A stretch of DNA of 64,000 bases from NCBI RefSeq assembly GCF_024347435.1, contig NZ_AP025480.1, positions 310,001 through 374,000 on the forward strand, read 5' to 3'. Below are positions 29,659 through 38,344 of this stretch, one piece after another (within the stretch, counting starts at the first letter, position 1; each line of letters begins with the position of its first letter). The notes below the pieces were generated by a model. It ran no database searches, had not been told where the DNA came from, and was given only the letters and a program-made list of their open reading frames with translations. The position numbers and the translations under genes were made by a program. The stretch comes from Vibrio cyclitrophicus (GTDB lineage Bacteria > Pseudomonadota > Gammaproteobacteria > Enterobacterales > Vibrionaceae).

Positions 29659-30237
29659 ATGAATCGTCGTCAAAAGAAAAAGCAAAAAGTTGACCACTTA
29701 GCAGAGCTCAAGGTTCGACTGGAACAGATAAAAGCGAAATTGAACTCAATCGATATAAAGAAGATGAAGACTTCGATAACGGAAACTTGGAGTTCATTAC
29801 CAAAGCTGCACCAGAGATTATTGATGGTGATTTCGCCGATTGTATTAATTTTACTTTTTGTGCCGCTACCAGAACCGAAAGTGGATTCTGCTCCGATAAC
29901 ATCGCGCGTTGAGCTTGAGATAAACACCGTTGGTTTAAGTGAACAGCAAAATGCCAAAAGCAATTCATCAGAACCCAGTAATTGGCAAGAGTACCTTGTT
30001 AAACAAGGAGATACTCTAGCGCAGGTTTTCCGAAATAATGATTTGCCATTGTCTGATCTTAATGCCTTGGTTCGTATTGAAGGTGCTGATAAGCCACTAA
30101 GCCAGATCCGCAAGGGTCAGCTCGTTCGTTTCAAACTTGCTGAGACTGGGCAACTGGATATTCTTCAGCTAGAGAAGGGTGATACTTCGGTAATGTTCTT
30201 TAGACTGTCTGACGGTGGTTTTGGTCGAAGCAAATAG
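29659..30237 (+). CDS. ytfB: YtfB/OapA family cell-envelope protein
   Basis: A 192-residue protein with a basic cytoplasmic N terminus (RRQKKKQKVDH), a short coiled region, one membrane segment (RLLMVISPIVLILLFVPL, about 53-70), a linker and a C-terminal LysM-like OapA domain (WQEYLVKQGDTLAQVFRNNDLPLSDLNALVRIEG...KGQLVRFK). E. coli YtfB localises to the division site and binds glycan; Haemophilus OapA is an opacity-associated protein. Divergent partner of fklB. Confidence 0.9.
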   Translation: MNRRQKKKQKVDHLAELKVRLEQIKAKLNSIDIKKMKTSITETWSSLPKLHQRLLMVISPIVLILLFVPLPEPKVDSAPITSRVELEINTVGLSEQQNAKSNSSEPSNWQEYLVKQGDTLAQVFRNNDLPLSDLNALVRIEGADKPLSQIRKGQLVRFKLAETGQLDILQLEKGDTSVMFFRLSDGGFGRSK

Positions 30238-30286
30238 AGCGATTCTGACCCGTTAGTTAAGGCACTTCATAGACATAGATCAGTGA

Positions 30287-30316
30287 TAAAAAGAGCTAAG
30301 CGTTAGCTCTTTTTTT
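30287..30316. terminator. Bidirectional terminator between ytfB and the EamA gene
   Basis: AAAAAGAGCTAA-GCG-TTAGCTCTTTTTTTTT works for both convergent genes. The stop codon and last codons of the EamA gene (end at 30296) lie inside the hairpin. Confidence 0.9.
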
Positions 30317-31144
30317 TGGTCGCTTAAAAGGTGCTAGTGGTAAGATAATGAGCATTATTCCGGTAAAAGTTAATGTGTCTGGAATCTCGTTAAACCATAG
30401 CGCACCTATAAGTGCGACAAAGACTAATCCTGAATATTCAGCTAATGCTATTTGGTTGGAATGAGCTTTTTGGTAAGCGGAAACGGCAAAGCCGTTATAG
30501 CTTAATATGAGTGTTGCACTCAGGGCTATGTATCCCAAGTGCTCGACAGACACGGGTTGCCAGTATAGAAAGCACAGTATCAATGATGCAGGAATGGAAA
30601 ATAGCGTTGTCCACCACAGTGTTGTGATGACGGTTTGTTCACTAGGAAGCTTTCTTACGAGTACATTAAATAGTGCGAGAGTGAGTGCTGTCCCCAAAGC
30701 AAACAGCGCTGCCCAATGAAATTGCGAAGGTCTCAATACAATCAGTGCACCAATAAAGCCTATTGTGGTGGCGATAACTTTACCGAGTGCTGGTTGCTCT
30801 TTTAGTAGAAACATCGATAGAGGCAACATCAATAAGGGCGCGACATAAAATACAGCATTAGCGGTGGCCAAAGATAAGTGAGTGATTGCAACAACCATAC
30901 ATCCACTACCGATTAAGATAAGCTGCCCTCGTATGAAGGTTATTTTAGCTTGTTTTAAGTGCCGTTTTTCTTTTTTCTGCTGCAGCCACAAAGGCGTAAT
31001 GATGATCAGAGATATCAACTGTCGGAAAAAAATATACTGAAGTGGTGGCACTTCGCCATTCAACAGTTTTACCGCTACGTCGGAAAACGAGGCAAACAAG
31101 TTACCTGCAATCAGTAATAAAATACCGACAGTGATATTCGACAT
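30296..31144 (-). CDS. EamA/DMT family transporter
   Basis: A 282-residue membrane protein with about ten predicted membrane segments and two EamA repeats (for example NLFASFSDVAVKLLNGEVPPLQYIFFRQL and ALFNVLVRKLPSEQTVITTLWWTTLF). It is probably an exporter of small metabolites; the substrate cannot be told from sequence. Its start overlaps the stop of the acetyltransferase gene (TAATG), so the two are translationally coupled. Confidence 0.85.
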   Translation of the reverse strand: MSNITVGILLLIAGNLFASFSDVAVKLLNGEVPPLQYIFFRQLISLIIITPLWLQQKKEKRHLKQAKITFIRGQLILIGSGCMVVAITHLSLATANAVFYVAPLLMLPLSMFLLKEQPALGKVIATTIGFIGALIVLRPSQFHWAALFALGTALTLALFNVLVRKLPSEQTVITTLWWTTLFSIPASLILCFLYWQPVSVEHLGYIALSATLILSYNGFAVSAYQKAHSNQIALAEYSGLVFVALIGALWFNEIPDTLTFTGIMLIILPLAPFKRPKKRANA

Positions 31145-31596
31145 TATTTCTCTAATCTCATGTCTAGATGTGGAATATCATCTTCCAGATACATCTCAGA
31201 CACCGTATTGAACCCATGGCTTGCATAGAAGTTTTCTAGGTGTTCTTGTGCACCGATGTCTATGGTCGCGTTTGGCCAAAGTTCTTCACAACGAATCAAT
31301 GCCTCTTTTATCAATTGGTGCCCTAAGCCATTTCCTCTTGCTGATTGCTTGGTCGCGACACGACCGATACTGACGTTATCGTATGTGGTGCCAGGAGGGA
31401 GTATGCGTGCACACGCTACTAACTCTTTATCAGAATAACCAAGTAGGTGCTCAACACCTGTGAGTATATCTTTGCCGTCGAGCTCTGGATAAGGACAAGT
31501 TTGCTCAACCACAAATACATCGACTCTTAATTTAAGTAGTTGATACAGTTGTTGTGTTGAGAGTTCAGAAAAAGGAATTGAGTGCCAAGTGATCAT
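31144..31596 (-). CDS. elaA: ElaA-type GNAT acetyltransferase
   Basis: A 150-residue GNAT-fold protein of the ElaA family (WHSIPFSELSTQQLYQLLKLRVDVFVVEQTCPYPELDG is the hallmark N terminus). The acetyl-CoA loop is VATKQSARGNGLGHQLI. The acceptor is not known. First gene of a two-gene unit with the EamA exporter; fixed pairing may mean that the exporter carries the acetylated or original compound, which is inference. Confidence 0.9.
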   Translation of the reverse strand: MITWHSIPFSELSTQQLYQLLKLRVDVFVVEQTCPYPELDGKDILTGVEHLLGYSDKELVACARILPPGTTYDNVSIGRVATKQSARGNGLGHQLIKEALIRCEELWPNATIDIGAQEHLENFYASHGFNTVSEMYLEDDIPHLDMRLEK

Positions 31597-31653
31597 GTTT
31601 ACATCCAGAGATTATCGATGCTCTGAATGTACTATGCGCGATGATTGTTGGCA

Positions 31654-32220
31654 TTAACTATTGTTAATTCGACTTTTAATTCTGCTAAGGCTGATGGCGG
31701 TTATTCCTAGGTAAGCGGCAATTTGATTGTCGTTCAAGCGCTGTTCAAGATCAGGATAATGTTCGCAGAACAGTTGATAACGTTGTTCAGGAGTATAGAG
31801 CAGCATAAAGCGTTCTTTGTTTTCTTTATGCATGAGCTGAGTTTCTAACAACTTTAGGTATAGAGGGTTGTTTGATGCTCGCCACTCGATTACGGCGTTC
31901 ATTGGCAGTTCTAACATGGTGATGGGTGTGAGCGTTTCTAATAGGTAAGGGGACGCTTGGTTTTTTATCAAGCTCTCAAAGCCTATGATCCAGTCTTGTT
32001 CCCAGTAGAATTCTTTACTGTATTGTTTTCCGTCATTAGTGAGGTAACAAGCATGACATAAGCCTTCAAGCACAAAGTAGATTGAACTCGCCATCTCACC
32101 TTGATTGATCAGAATGTGTCTTGTTGGGAGCTCAAGGGGCTTTGCGACGGCTAATAGAGATTCAATCTGATTTTCAGAGAAATCAAAGCTTTGTAGTTGT
32201 TCGATAAAAGACGTGTGCAT
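31654..32220 (-). CDS. Crp/Fnr family transcriptional regulator
   Basis: A 188-residue protein with an N-terminal cyclic-nucleotide-binding-like beta roll (HILINQGEMASSIYFVLEGLCHACYL) and a C-terminal helix-turn-helix (RLNDNQIAAYLGITAISLSRIKSRI). No Fnr-type cysteine cluster is visible and the cAMP-binding residues of Crp are not preserved, so the effector is unknown. Short members of this type are common in Bacteroidetes and Vibrio. It may control the neighbouring elaA unit or the operon downstream, but no site was assigned. Confidence 0.85.
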   Translation of the reverse strand: MHTSFIEQLQSFDFSENQIESLLAVAKPLELPTRHILINQGEMASSIYFVLEGLCHACYLTNDGKQYSKEFYWEQDWIIGFESLIKNQASPYLLETLTPITMLELPMNAVIEWRASNNPLYLKLLETQLMHKENKERFMLLYTPEQRYQLFCEHYPDLEQRLNDNQIAAYLGITAISLSRIKSRINNS

Positions 32221-32315
32221 GAAGGTGACCTAGCCCAAATAAGTGCCGAAATCATCGCACTTATTTGGGGAGAGGTACAGAATTTGAATATCAATATAGG
32301 GTCAGTATTAATGAC

Positions 32316-34070
32316 CTAACGCTTTGAATGCTGCTCTAGATAGTCTTGAGCAAGCTCTCGGCCCATATATTTGCCTAGAGTTTTCAATGGTACCTTCTTG
32401 AGGTTGACGACAATCAAGCCATCCAAAGCATCATTAAACGATGGGTCGACGTTAAAGCACACCAGTTTACCGTTCATCCCCAGGTATTGGCGAAGCAGTA
32501 CTGGTAGGCCTTTTCCTTGCTCCATACGAGCCAACACTTTAGAAAGCAGAGGGACACTCGCCAATGACGATAGTAGGTGATTCTGCCAGAACACATTATT
32601 ACTGGTATTGAGTGGTGACGAAGGAGAAACCAGGTTCGCCTTTTGTTCATCGTAATGATGTATGGATAAGGTGGTCGCTATCAATAATCGTGCATTGTGG
32701 CTGTAATCATTACTGATACTTACCGGACCAAATAAATGGGTATATTGAGGGTGGTGATATACAAAGGCCGCGATGCCTTTCCATAATAGTAACAGTGAGT
32801 TAAGACTCTTTTGATAAGGTTTACTCACTACGGAGCGTCCTAGTTCAATACTGTTATCTAAGGTGTCAATGAACTCTTGATTGTAGTTAAACAGGCTACG
32901 AGAGTAGAGCTTATCAAGCCCATGCTCAGCAATTAGCTTGTCGACCATACCGAGTCGATACGCACCGACTAGTTCTGCTTTAGTTTTATTCCACACAAAC
33001 AGTTGATGGTAGTAAAGGTCATACTCATCCAAGTCACAGGCAAGGCCGCTGCCTTCTCCGACTTCTCTAAAGCTTTCTTCTCTGACTCGACCAATCTCGC
33101 GCATTAAGTTAGGGATAGATTGGCTTGGCGTGCAGTAGACCTCGAAGTCACCTTGCTCGAGCAGTTTCATCTCTTCAGGGAGTGAATTTATCTCTATTGC
33201 CAAGACTTCTTGTGGAATCGGAGCAATCACTTGAGTATCAAAAGAGGGCGCGTGGATTGGTGTGTTCGGGCTATCTTGTTGACTCATCAGGTAGGTATTG
33301 AGTCGCAGGTAGTTGACGATATCCATTTCTTGTTCAAACGATTTTATTTCTGAATATGGAATCGAAGAGCCAATAGAGATAGCGATCGTGGTCGCTTGCT
33401 TATTGAGGAGTTCACGGCCGAGTAGAGCTGTTCTTAATAGTGGATGGACACGGCCAGCTTGATAGAAAAGCTCACTGTTTTTACCATTGATAAAGATAGG
33501 TACCGTAGTGGCTTGATGACGTTTGACGAATTTGGCTACCGATTTGCTCCATTCGATGTCTGTCAGTGTCTTTGCCCCTTTGCGGTAACTCGAGACTTCG
33601 CCCGCAGGGAACACAATCAGCAGTCCACCATCTGCTAAGTGACGATTGGCATCTCGAATCGCTTTGGCGTTGGTTCGTTTCGATTCTTTGCTATTAAAGA
33701 CATCGACTCCGATGAAAAGATCATCCAGTTCAGGCAGTCGCTTGAGCAACTCATTCGCCAGTACCTTTACATCTTTCCTTACCGATCCTACGAGATCAGC
33801 AAGGATCACGCCTTCAATCGCGCCAAGAGGATGATTGGCCACAATCACCACAGGCCCATCTTCTGGAATATTCTCTGTGGTTCCAGATGAAACCGAATAG
33901 TCGATATTGAGTGCCGATAGAGTGTGATGCATAAACTCAAAGCTAGATAACTCGTTCGGTCTATCTTGATAGAGTTTGTCTAGCTTAGATAGCCCAGTTG
34001 CCCACTCGACAACAGACTCACCTAAACCAAAAGGTGTGTAACGTGGTAAACGAAAAGGACTATCAATCAT
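32316..34070 (-). CDS. olsF: OlsF-like bifunctional acyltransferase
   Basis: A 584-residue fusion. The N-terminal half is a PlsC/LPLAT acyltransferase: VVIVANHPLGAIEG with His80 in the NHX5E motif, and LLIVFPAGEVSSY around 153. The C-terminal half (from about 305) is an OlsB/GNAT-like hemolysin-type N-acyltransferase (FEVYCTPSQSIPNLMREIGRVREESFREVGEG...YDLYYHQLFVWNKTKAELVGAYRLG). This order matches OlsF, described as making ornithine lipids in Serratia and related bacteria, so the likely product is an acyl-oxyacyl aminolipid. Last gene of a tight seven-gene operon. Whether the amino acid is ornithine is inference. Confidence 0.82.
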   Translation of the reverse strand: MIDSPFRLPRYTPFGLGESVVEWATGLSKLDKLYQDRPNELSSFEFMHHTLSALNIDYSVSSGTTENIPEDGPVVIVANHPLGAIEGVILADLVGSVRKDVKVLANELLKRLPELDDLFIGVDVFNSKESKRTNAKAIRDANRHLADGGLLIVFPAGEVSSYRKGAKTLTDIEWSKSVAKFVKRHQATTVPIFINGKNSELFYQAGRVHPLLRTALLGRELLNKQATTIAISIGSSIPYSEIKSFEQEMDIVNYLRLNTYLMSQQDSPNTPIHAPSFDTQVIAPIPQEVLAIEINSLPEEMKLLEQGDFEVYCTPSQSIPNLMREIGRVREESFREVGEGSGLACDLDEYDLYYHQLFVWNKTKAELVGAYRLGMVDKLIAEHGLDKLYSRSLFNYNQEFIDTLDNSIELGRSVVSKPYQKSLNSLLLLWKGIAAFVYHHPQYTHLFGPVSISNDYSHNARLLIATTLSIHHYDEQKANLVSPSSPLNTSNNVFWQNHLLSSLASVPLLSKVLARMEQGKGLPVLLRQYLGMNGKLVCFNVDPSFNDALDGLIVVNLKKVPLKTLGKYMGRELAQDYLEQHSKR

Positions 34071-34082
34071 AATGAAGCTACC

Positions 34083-34526
34083 TTATTGACTAAAGTTGTT
34101 TAGGAAACCGTCTTGATTCTTGAAATCTTTCACACTTAAAAATGCACCGCATAACCAGACTAGGCATGCCATACCAAACAATAACCCGCCGTCATAACCG
34201 ACAATGTCACCCGCTGTATTGAACTCAGGCATTTGAATGCCGAGTGGCGTAAACAGGTGGAAGAAAATCGCGCCACTCATAATTCCCACTGTCATGATGG
34301 CTCCAAGGCCATGCCAGCGTGTGAATAGCAAAATAGCAGCAATCAATTCCGCGAATCCAATTAAATAGCCGCCAAGCGAGCCGAACCAACTTAGTCCAGA
34401 CCATGTCGCGAGAGTGCCAAAGATATGTTCAGTCTCGTATGAGCCAGTGAACTTAAAAAACAGTGACTGAATAAACACAAACGCGATAAATGCCGCAGGG
34501 ATATGCTTGGTTGGAGTGAATGTCAT
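34083..34526 (-). CDS. DoxX-family membrane protein
   Basis: A 147-residue protein with four predicted membrane segments and DoxX-like features (FIQSLFFKFTG, GFAELIAAILLF, GLGAIMTVGIMSGAIFFHLFTPLG). Members associate with quinone or thiol redox reactions in some systems; function here is unknown. It is 12 bases upstream of olsF in the operon. Confidence 0.78.
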   Translation of the reverse strand: MTFTPTKHIPAAFIAFVFIQSLFFKFTGSYETEHIFGTLATWSGLSWFGSLGGYLIGFAELIAAILLFTRWHGLGAIMTVGIMSGAIFFHLFTPLGIQMPEFNTAGDIVGYDGGLLFGMACLVWLCGAFLSVKDFKNQDGFLNNFSQ

Positions 34527-34536
34527 CGTTATTCCC

Positions 34537-34974
34537 TTACTTGATCAGTTTCGGCCAAACTTTATCGGCTTGCTGAATATGTTGTGCTTGGTCTTGCTCC
34601 CAGCGTTGCTTAATCTCCTGGTCGTAGTTGAGGTAAAGCTTGTTATCAACAATCGTCCATTGATGAGGGTCTCCAGGTGCAAAGTCGCTCTTGGCTGATA
34701 CAGCCCAAGCGCAATAGCCTCCATATTGAGGGGCATATTTTTCAGGATTATTAACAAATAAAGTCAAATTCTTTTCAGAAGAGAAATACCAGTCTGCACC
34801 CTTGTACTCGGTGCTGAATTTTTGACTGCCTTCGACGGGCTTACCGGAAGTGAAATACGCGACAGTATCGTAGCCATCGAGTGCCTTGCTGCTAAAGAAT
34901 CCGGTGTAGATTTCATCGGCGGCAAATACGTACGGGCTAACAAGTAGCAGAACCATGGTTAATAGTTTTCTCAT
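34537..34974 (-). CDS. Secreted YHS-domain protein
   Basis: A 145-residue protein with a signal peptide (MRKLLTMVLLLVSPYVFA, cleavage near 18-19) and a YHS-type domain: LDGYDTVAYFTSGKPVEGSQKFSTEYKGADWYFSSEKN and YAPQYGGYCAWAVS. YHS domains occur in metal-handling proteins. I use ATG 34974; an ATG four codons upstream carries the ribosome-binding TGGAG within its own codons. Predicted periplasmic. Confidence 0.82.
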   Translation of the reverse strand: MRKLLTMVLLLVSPYVFAADEIYTGFFSSKALDGYDTVAYFTSGKPVEGSQKFSTEYKGADWYFSSEKNLTLFVNNPEKYAPQYGGYCAWAVSAKSDFAPGDPHQWTIVDNKLYLNYDQEIKQRWEQDQAQHIQQADKVWPKLIK

Positions 34975-34986
34975 GATAGACTCCAT

Positions 34987-35736
34987 CTATAGATTGATTG
35001 CGGGTGATAAATCGAAGGTAAAGCGCTGTTGATTTATCCGACATGGCTTAATGGGTTCGCAAGGCGAGCCAGGTGCATAAAACATCGAAGCTTGGCCGTG
35101 TAGGTTGCGTAAATGAGTAAAGCTCACCGTGTGTGCGTCTTCACGATGCATACAGGTTGCTAAATGAGGTTGTTCGCTGTGATGATGAGAGTGGAACATC
35201 AGTAAGTTCTGTTGATTCTTACCGGTTTCCATCAGCTGATCATATTTCGCTTTACGATAAGCTTGCACGCGTTCTAAATCGACACCGGATGAGAAGAGTG
35301 GAGAATCAGTGTCGACGATTTTTTGTTGAATACCATCCCACATGTAGGCGATAACCAAACCACTGTTCTGAGTTAAATTCGGGGCGAAAGCCAACAAGGT
35401 AAAAGGAGCAAAAGAGTGTAGGTCTAGCTGATGAAATGCTTCAGAGAGCTTACTGATGTTACGACTCGATGATAGGTTTTTAAGTAATAAACCGCGGCTG
35501 ACCAAAGGACCAGCAGGTACTATGCCTTGATAGTTATTGAGTAGGCATAAAGAAAGCCCGAACTCATTAATGCTTATCCAACTACCACCGCCAGTAGGGT
35601 CGAGTGGCATTATGATATCGACACCGTTGACTCGATATTGTTTAGGCGGCATCGCCAGTGCTCGTGCTTTCTGTTCATCACGATTGAAAAAGACCTGATA
35701 ACCATTTTCTTCAAGTAGCCAAGAGACTGAGCACAT
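34987..35736 (-). CDS. NRDE/TANGO2-family protein
   Basis: A 249-residue protein with the family start MCSVSWLLEENGYQVFFNRDEQKARALAMPP; the FNRDE motif is present and Cys2 could be an N-terminal nucleophile. GSWISINEFGLSLCLLNNY follows. In eukaryotes TANGO2 is linked to heme and lipid handling. No signal peptide. One base separates it from the DinB-like gene upstream, so co-translation is likely. Confidence 0.8.
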   Translation of the reverse strand: MCSVSWLLEENGYQVFFNRDEQKARALAMPPKQYRVNGVDIIMPLDPTGGGSWISINEFGLSLCLLNNYQGIVPAGPLVSRGLLLKNLSSSRNISKLSEAFHQLDLHSFAPFTLLAFAPNLTQNSGLVIAYMWDGIQQKIVDTDSPLFSSGVDLERVQAYRKAKYDQLMETGKNQQNLLMFHSHHHSEQPHLATCMHREDAHTVSFTHLRNLHGQASMFYAPGSPCEPIKPCRINQQRFTFDLSPAINL

Positions 35737-35737
35737 A

Positions 35738-36280
35738 TTATTGTTCCCTCAGATAGCTGCTAGTCGTTGGGGCGTAACCAAAGGTATTGCAGGTGTCAAT
35801 GTCTAGGAAGGTGGTGATCACTTTGATCATCGCGTAATGATGATTGGCATGCAGCGCGGCGAAGGTGACTTCTCTTTCTAGCGTAGAAGGTAGGCTTGCG
35901 AATACTTGAGCATCCATTGAAACTTCGGTTTGGATCATGATAGGCGCTTCGAGATCCCGACGGTCTAATCGCTCAAGCCAGTTGATCACATAATGGATCT
36001 CTTTTACTGCAATTGAGCGCTCGTACTCGACGGGATGACCACGACGGCGAGTGTTGTAATCAACGGTTGCATTCTCTTTTAAGATCAAGGCGTGAAAAAG
36101 ATCGAGCGTATGACGAGTATGTTCACCAATAGAGCTTGTAACGTGCGGCTTTGCTCGTGTCAGGTAGTCGCTGTCGGATATCGCTAACAAAAACTCTAGC
36201 CCCTGGTTCAATATTTCTACCGCTCCTGTGATACTTGGAGAGAAAGAAGTGAGGGCGCTTGGTTGGGCTATGGGGTTCAT
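35738..36280 (-). CDS. DinB-like helical metal-binding protein
   Basis: A 180-residue all-helical protein. SSIGEHTRHTLDLF and ALHANHHYAMIKVI supply spaced histidines like the DinB/YfiT metal triad, so it may be a metal-dependent hydrolase or thiol-S-transferase. The substrate is unknown. Nineteen bases after the ATP-grasp gene. Confidence 0.65.
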   Translation of the reverse strand: MNPIAQPSALTSFSPSITGAVEILNQGLEFLLAISDSDYLTRAKPHVTSSIGEHTRHTLDLFHALILKENATVDYNTRRRGHPVEYERSIAVKEIHYVINWLERLDRRDLEAPIMIQTEVSMDAQVFASLPSTLEREVTFAALHANHHYAMIKVITTFLDIDTCNTFGYAPTTSSYLREQ

Positions 36281-36299
36281 TCATGGTCCTCGTACAAAG

Positions 36300-37433
36300 T
36301 TAATCGGTGGTCGGATATTGTTGAACAAGACGTCGCTCTTCTTGCCACGCAGCAAATAAGCTCTTGAAAGAGGGAGTCTTATGGCCTCGGTGCTTCTGTT
36401 GAGCACCTATATCAAAAAGAATGCGGTATTGCAGAAGTAGTGTAGAAAATATCTCTCGTAGTGGTGTGTTGCGATCCCAGATATGTCCGGCTTCGCTACT
36501 CGCACCATTGACCTCGAGGATAGTGAAATCCTCGCCGTTCATTAGGCTATGCATGTCCTTAAATTTGACGTCGAGTCTGCCAAAATGAAAGCCATCGAAA
36601 TCATCGAATATCTCGTCTAAACGTTCTGTTAGAGCCTGAGTGATGTATTGATTACCGTCTCGAAAGATACAACCACGACTATGGCTGCCTGCGAACGCGA
36701 GTTGAAACTCTTCGCCCTCTGCGAGCACTTGATCCAATTTACCTTGATGTCTTGGCAGATAGAGGTGACTGAGCTGTCCTGCACGCGGGCTATTTTCAAT
36801 TAACTGTTTGAGTGTCGAGCTGCCATCACCCACCACCATTGGCGCATACTTGAGTGTGATCGAGATGATCTCGCCTTGCTTTTTGTTTGGGTAACGAACG
36901 TAGAATACACCCGCTTCGGCTTGATAAGGCGCCTTTTCTTGCAATAGAAAGCGAGCATTATTTGGGAAAGATTCAACATACTGTTCTAGTTGATCTTGTG
37001 TGTTGATCAGCTTAACACCAACACCTCGACAACCAAGATCCGGTTTAGCCACAATCGGGAAATCGAGATCCGACTGTATGAGTGCGCTGCGCGCATCTTC
37101 AGCTTGTTTCTTACTGCTAAGATCCGTTTTGGTTAAGGTGATAAACGGAGAGATCCAACGCTGACTCGATGATCCGGCAAGGCTCAGTATCTCGTGTTTT
37201 GATTCGCCGACCATTCCGCTTAACTTGATGCTCGGGTTAGCGATGAGCGGCAGTGTCCAGTCAAAGTGCCATAACCCTTGCATCAGGCTTTGAATCACCA
37301 CTGGCGTGTAGAAAAACCAAGCCGGAAGAAACTCATAAGGAGAGACACTGCGCACGGTATCTTTTTCAAGTAGGGGCATGCCAGCATTGATTTGATGTGA
37401 TGGAATGATGCGAATATCTTGCGGTGAACTCAT
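36300..37433 (-). CDS. ATP-grasp ligase-like protein
   Basis: A 377-residue protein with an ATP-grasp fold by motif: DFPIVAKPDLGCRGVGVKLI for nucleotide binding and FHFGRLDVKFK followed by FTILEVNGASSEAGHIWD for metal ligands. Such enzymes join a carboxylate to an amine or thiol through an acyl phosphate. N-terminal segment FLPAWFFYTPVVIQSLMQGLWHFDW is hydrophobic, so it may sit at the membrane. Its start overlaps the DedA stop (ATGA). Substrate unknown; no match to RimK, DdlB or GshB was recognised. Confidence 0.75.
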   Translation of the reverse strand: MSSPQDIRIIPSHQINAGMPLLEKDTVRSVSPYEFLPAWFFYTPVVIQSLMQGLWHFDWTLPLIANPSIKLSGMVGESKHEILSLAGSSSQRWISPFITLTKTDLSSKKQAEDARSALIQSDLDFPIVAKPDLGCRGVGVKLINTQDQLEQYVESFPNNARFLLQEKAPYQAEAGVFYVRYPNKKQGEIISITLKYAPMVVGDGSSTLKQLIENSPRAGQLSHLYLPRHQGKLDQVLAEGEEFQLAFAGSHSRGCIFRDGNQYITQALTERLDEIFDDFDGFHFGRLDVKFKDMHSLMNGEDFTILEVNGASSEAGHIWDRNTPLREIFSTLLLQYRILFDIGAQQKHRGHKTPSFKSLFAAWQEERRLVQQYPTTD

Positions 37434-38017
37434 GATAATCCTCTAGAGTAGGTTCTATTCATTAATCGATTGCAGATAAACAGCAAAGCGATGGCACATG
37501 GGATGACGACCCATTGATATTCAGAGGCTTGCAGCCACGCTGATGTCCCTAAATAGTAGATGGCAGAGAAGACAATGCCAGTCCAGATCGCAGTGGCACT
37601 AATAACGGCAAATAAGAAAGTAGGGAGTGGGATTGCGAAAAAGCCACTTAAGGTAAAGCCGACGGTACGAAGCCCGGGAATAAAGCGGATGACAAAAAGG
37701 CTGCTGAATGCGTTCTGACGTAGTTTGGTACGAAGCAAACGAAAGTACTTATTCGTGAGAGCTTTATATCGCACACCTCGGAAGTAACGTCCTGACTTTC
37801 CTAAGTAATAAAGACCGAGATCACCCGTGGCAATGCCGATGAAAATGGCAAGCAGCGCATATTGAGGAAGTATTAGACCTTGAGTCGCTATACCTGCCGC
37901 CGTAACAATCGCCAGATCTTCAAGCAGATAAGAAAGCGCGATAATGCCAAGCATCAGCCATAGCAGCGATTCCTCTCCTGTATTTAACCATGCTTGGATA
38001 CTCTCGACGGTGCTCAT
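37430..38017 (-). CDS. DedA-family membrane protein
   Basis: A 195-residue membrane protein with DedA features: GIATGDLGLYYLGKSGR, FVIRFIPGLRTVGFTLSGF, and an acidic residue in SYLLEDLAIV. DedA proteins move lipids such as undecaprenyl phosphate or phosphatidylethanolamine across the inner membrane. The ATG is 38017; a TTG three bases upstream is not needed because AGGACA gives the right spacing. First gene of the seven-gene operon and coupled to the ATP-grasp gene. Confidence 0.85.
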   Translation of the reverse strand: MSTVESIQAWLNTGEESLLWLMLGIIALSYLLEDLAIVTAAGIATQGLILPQYALLAIFIGIATGDLGLYYLGKSGRYFRGVRYKALTNKYFRLLRTKLRQNAFSSLFVIRFIPGLRTVGFTLSGFFAIPLPTFLFAVISATAIWTGIVFSAIYYLGTSAWLQASEYQWVVIPCAIALLFICNRLMNRTYSRGLS

Positions 38018-38039
38018 CAAATGTCCTATCTATCCTATA

Positions 38040-38065
38040 AATGAATGGCTTATTGGTCATTCATT
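38040..38065. promoter_or_regulatory. Palindrome in front of the dedA-olsF operon
   Basis: Perfect 8-bp arms AATGAATG / CATTCATT separated by ten bases, about 25 bases before the first start codon. It fits a dimeric regulator operator or a leader hairpin. No regulator assigned. Confidence 0.45.
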
Positions 38066-38344
38066 GAGTGTAGTAAATTAAATAGACACGAGGAGCTGAG
38101 AAAAACTTACAGATGATTGAGGATTTTTTGTGCGAGCTTGATTCCATCCGTGGTTTGAAATGCGTTGTTTAAGTCGATCTTAAAGCGAAATGAAAGCGAA
38201 TAATGTGTTGTTTTTAAAGTAGATGTATCGAGAGTTTGGATTTGAAAGCCGGGCGTTGGATATGGGGATCCCATGTGAAAAAGAAAAAGGCTGAGTCGTT
38301 AAACTCAGCCTTTCAGAATGTTAACTATGGATTACTTAAGCAAT
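38066..38344. other. Intergenic stretch before cpdB end
   Basis: About 280 bases between the dedA-operon promoter region and the cpdB stop. Apart from the cpdB terminator (38286-38313), I see only AT-rich DNA with short repeats of AAATGAAAG. Confidence 0.5.
38284..38314 (-). terminator. Terminator of cpdB
   Basis: On the minus strand: AAAGGCTGAGTTTAACGACTCAGCCTTTTTC. The 10-bp stem is followed by T residues; it lies 31 bases beyond the stop. Confidence 0.85.
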
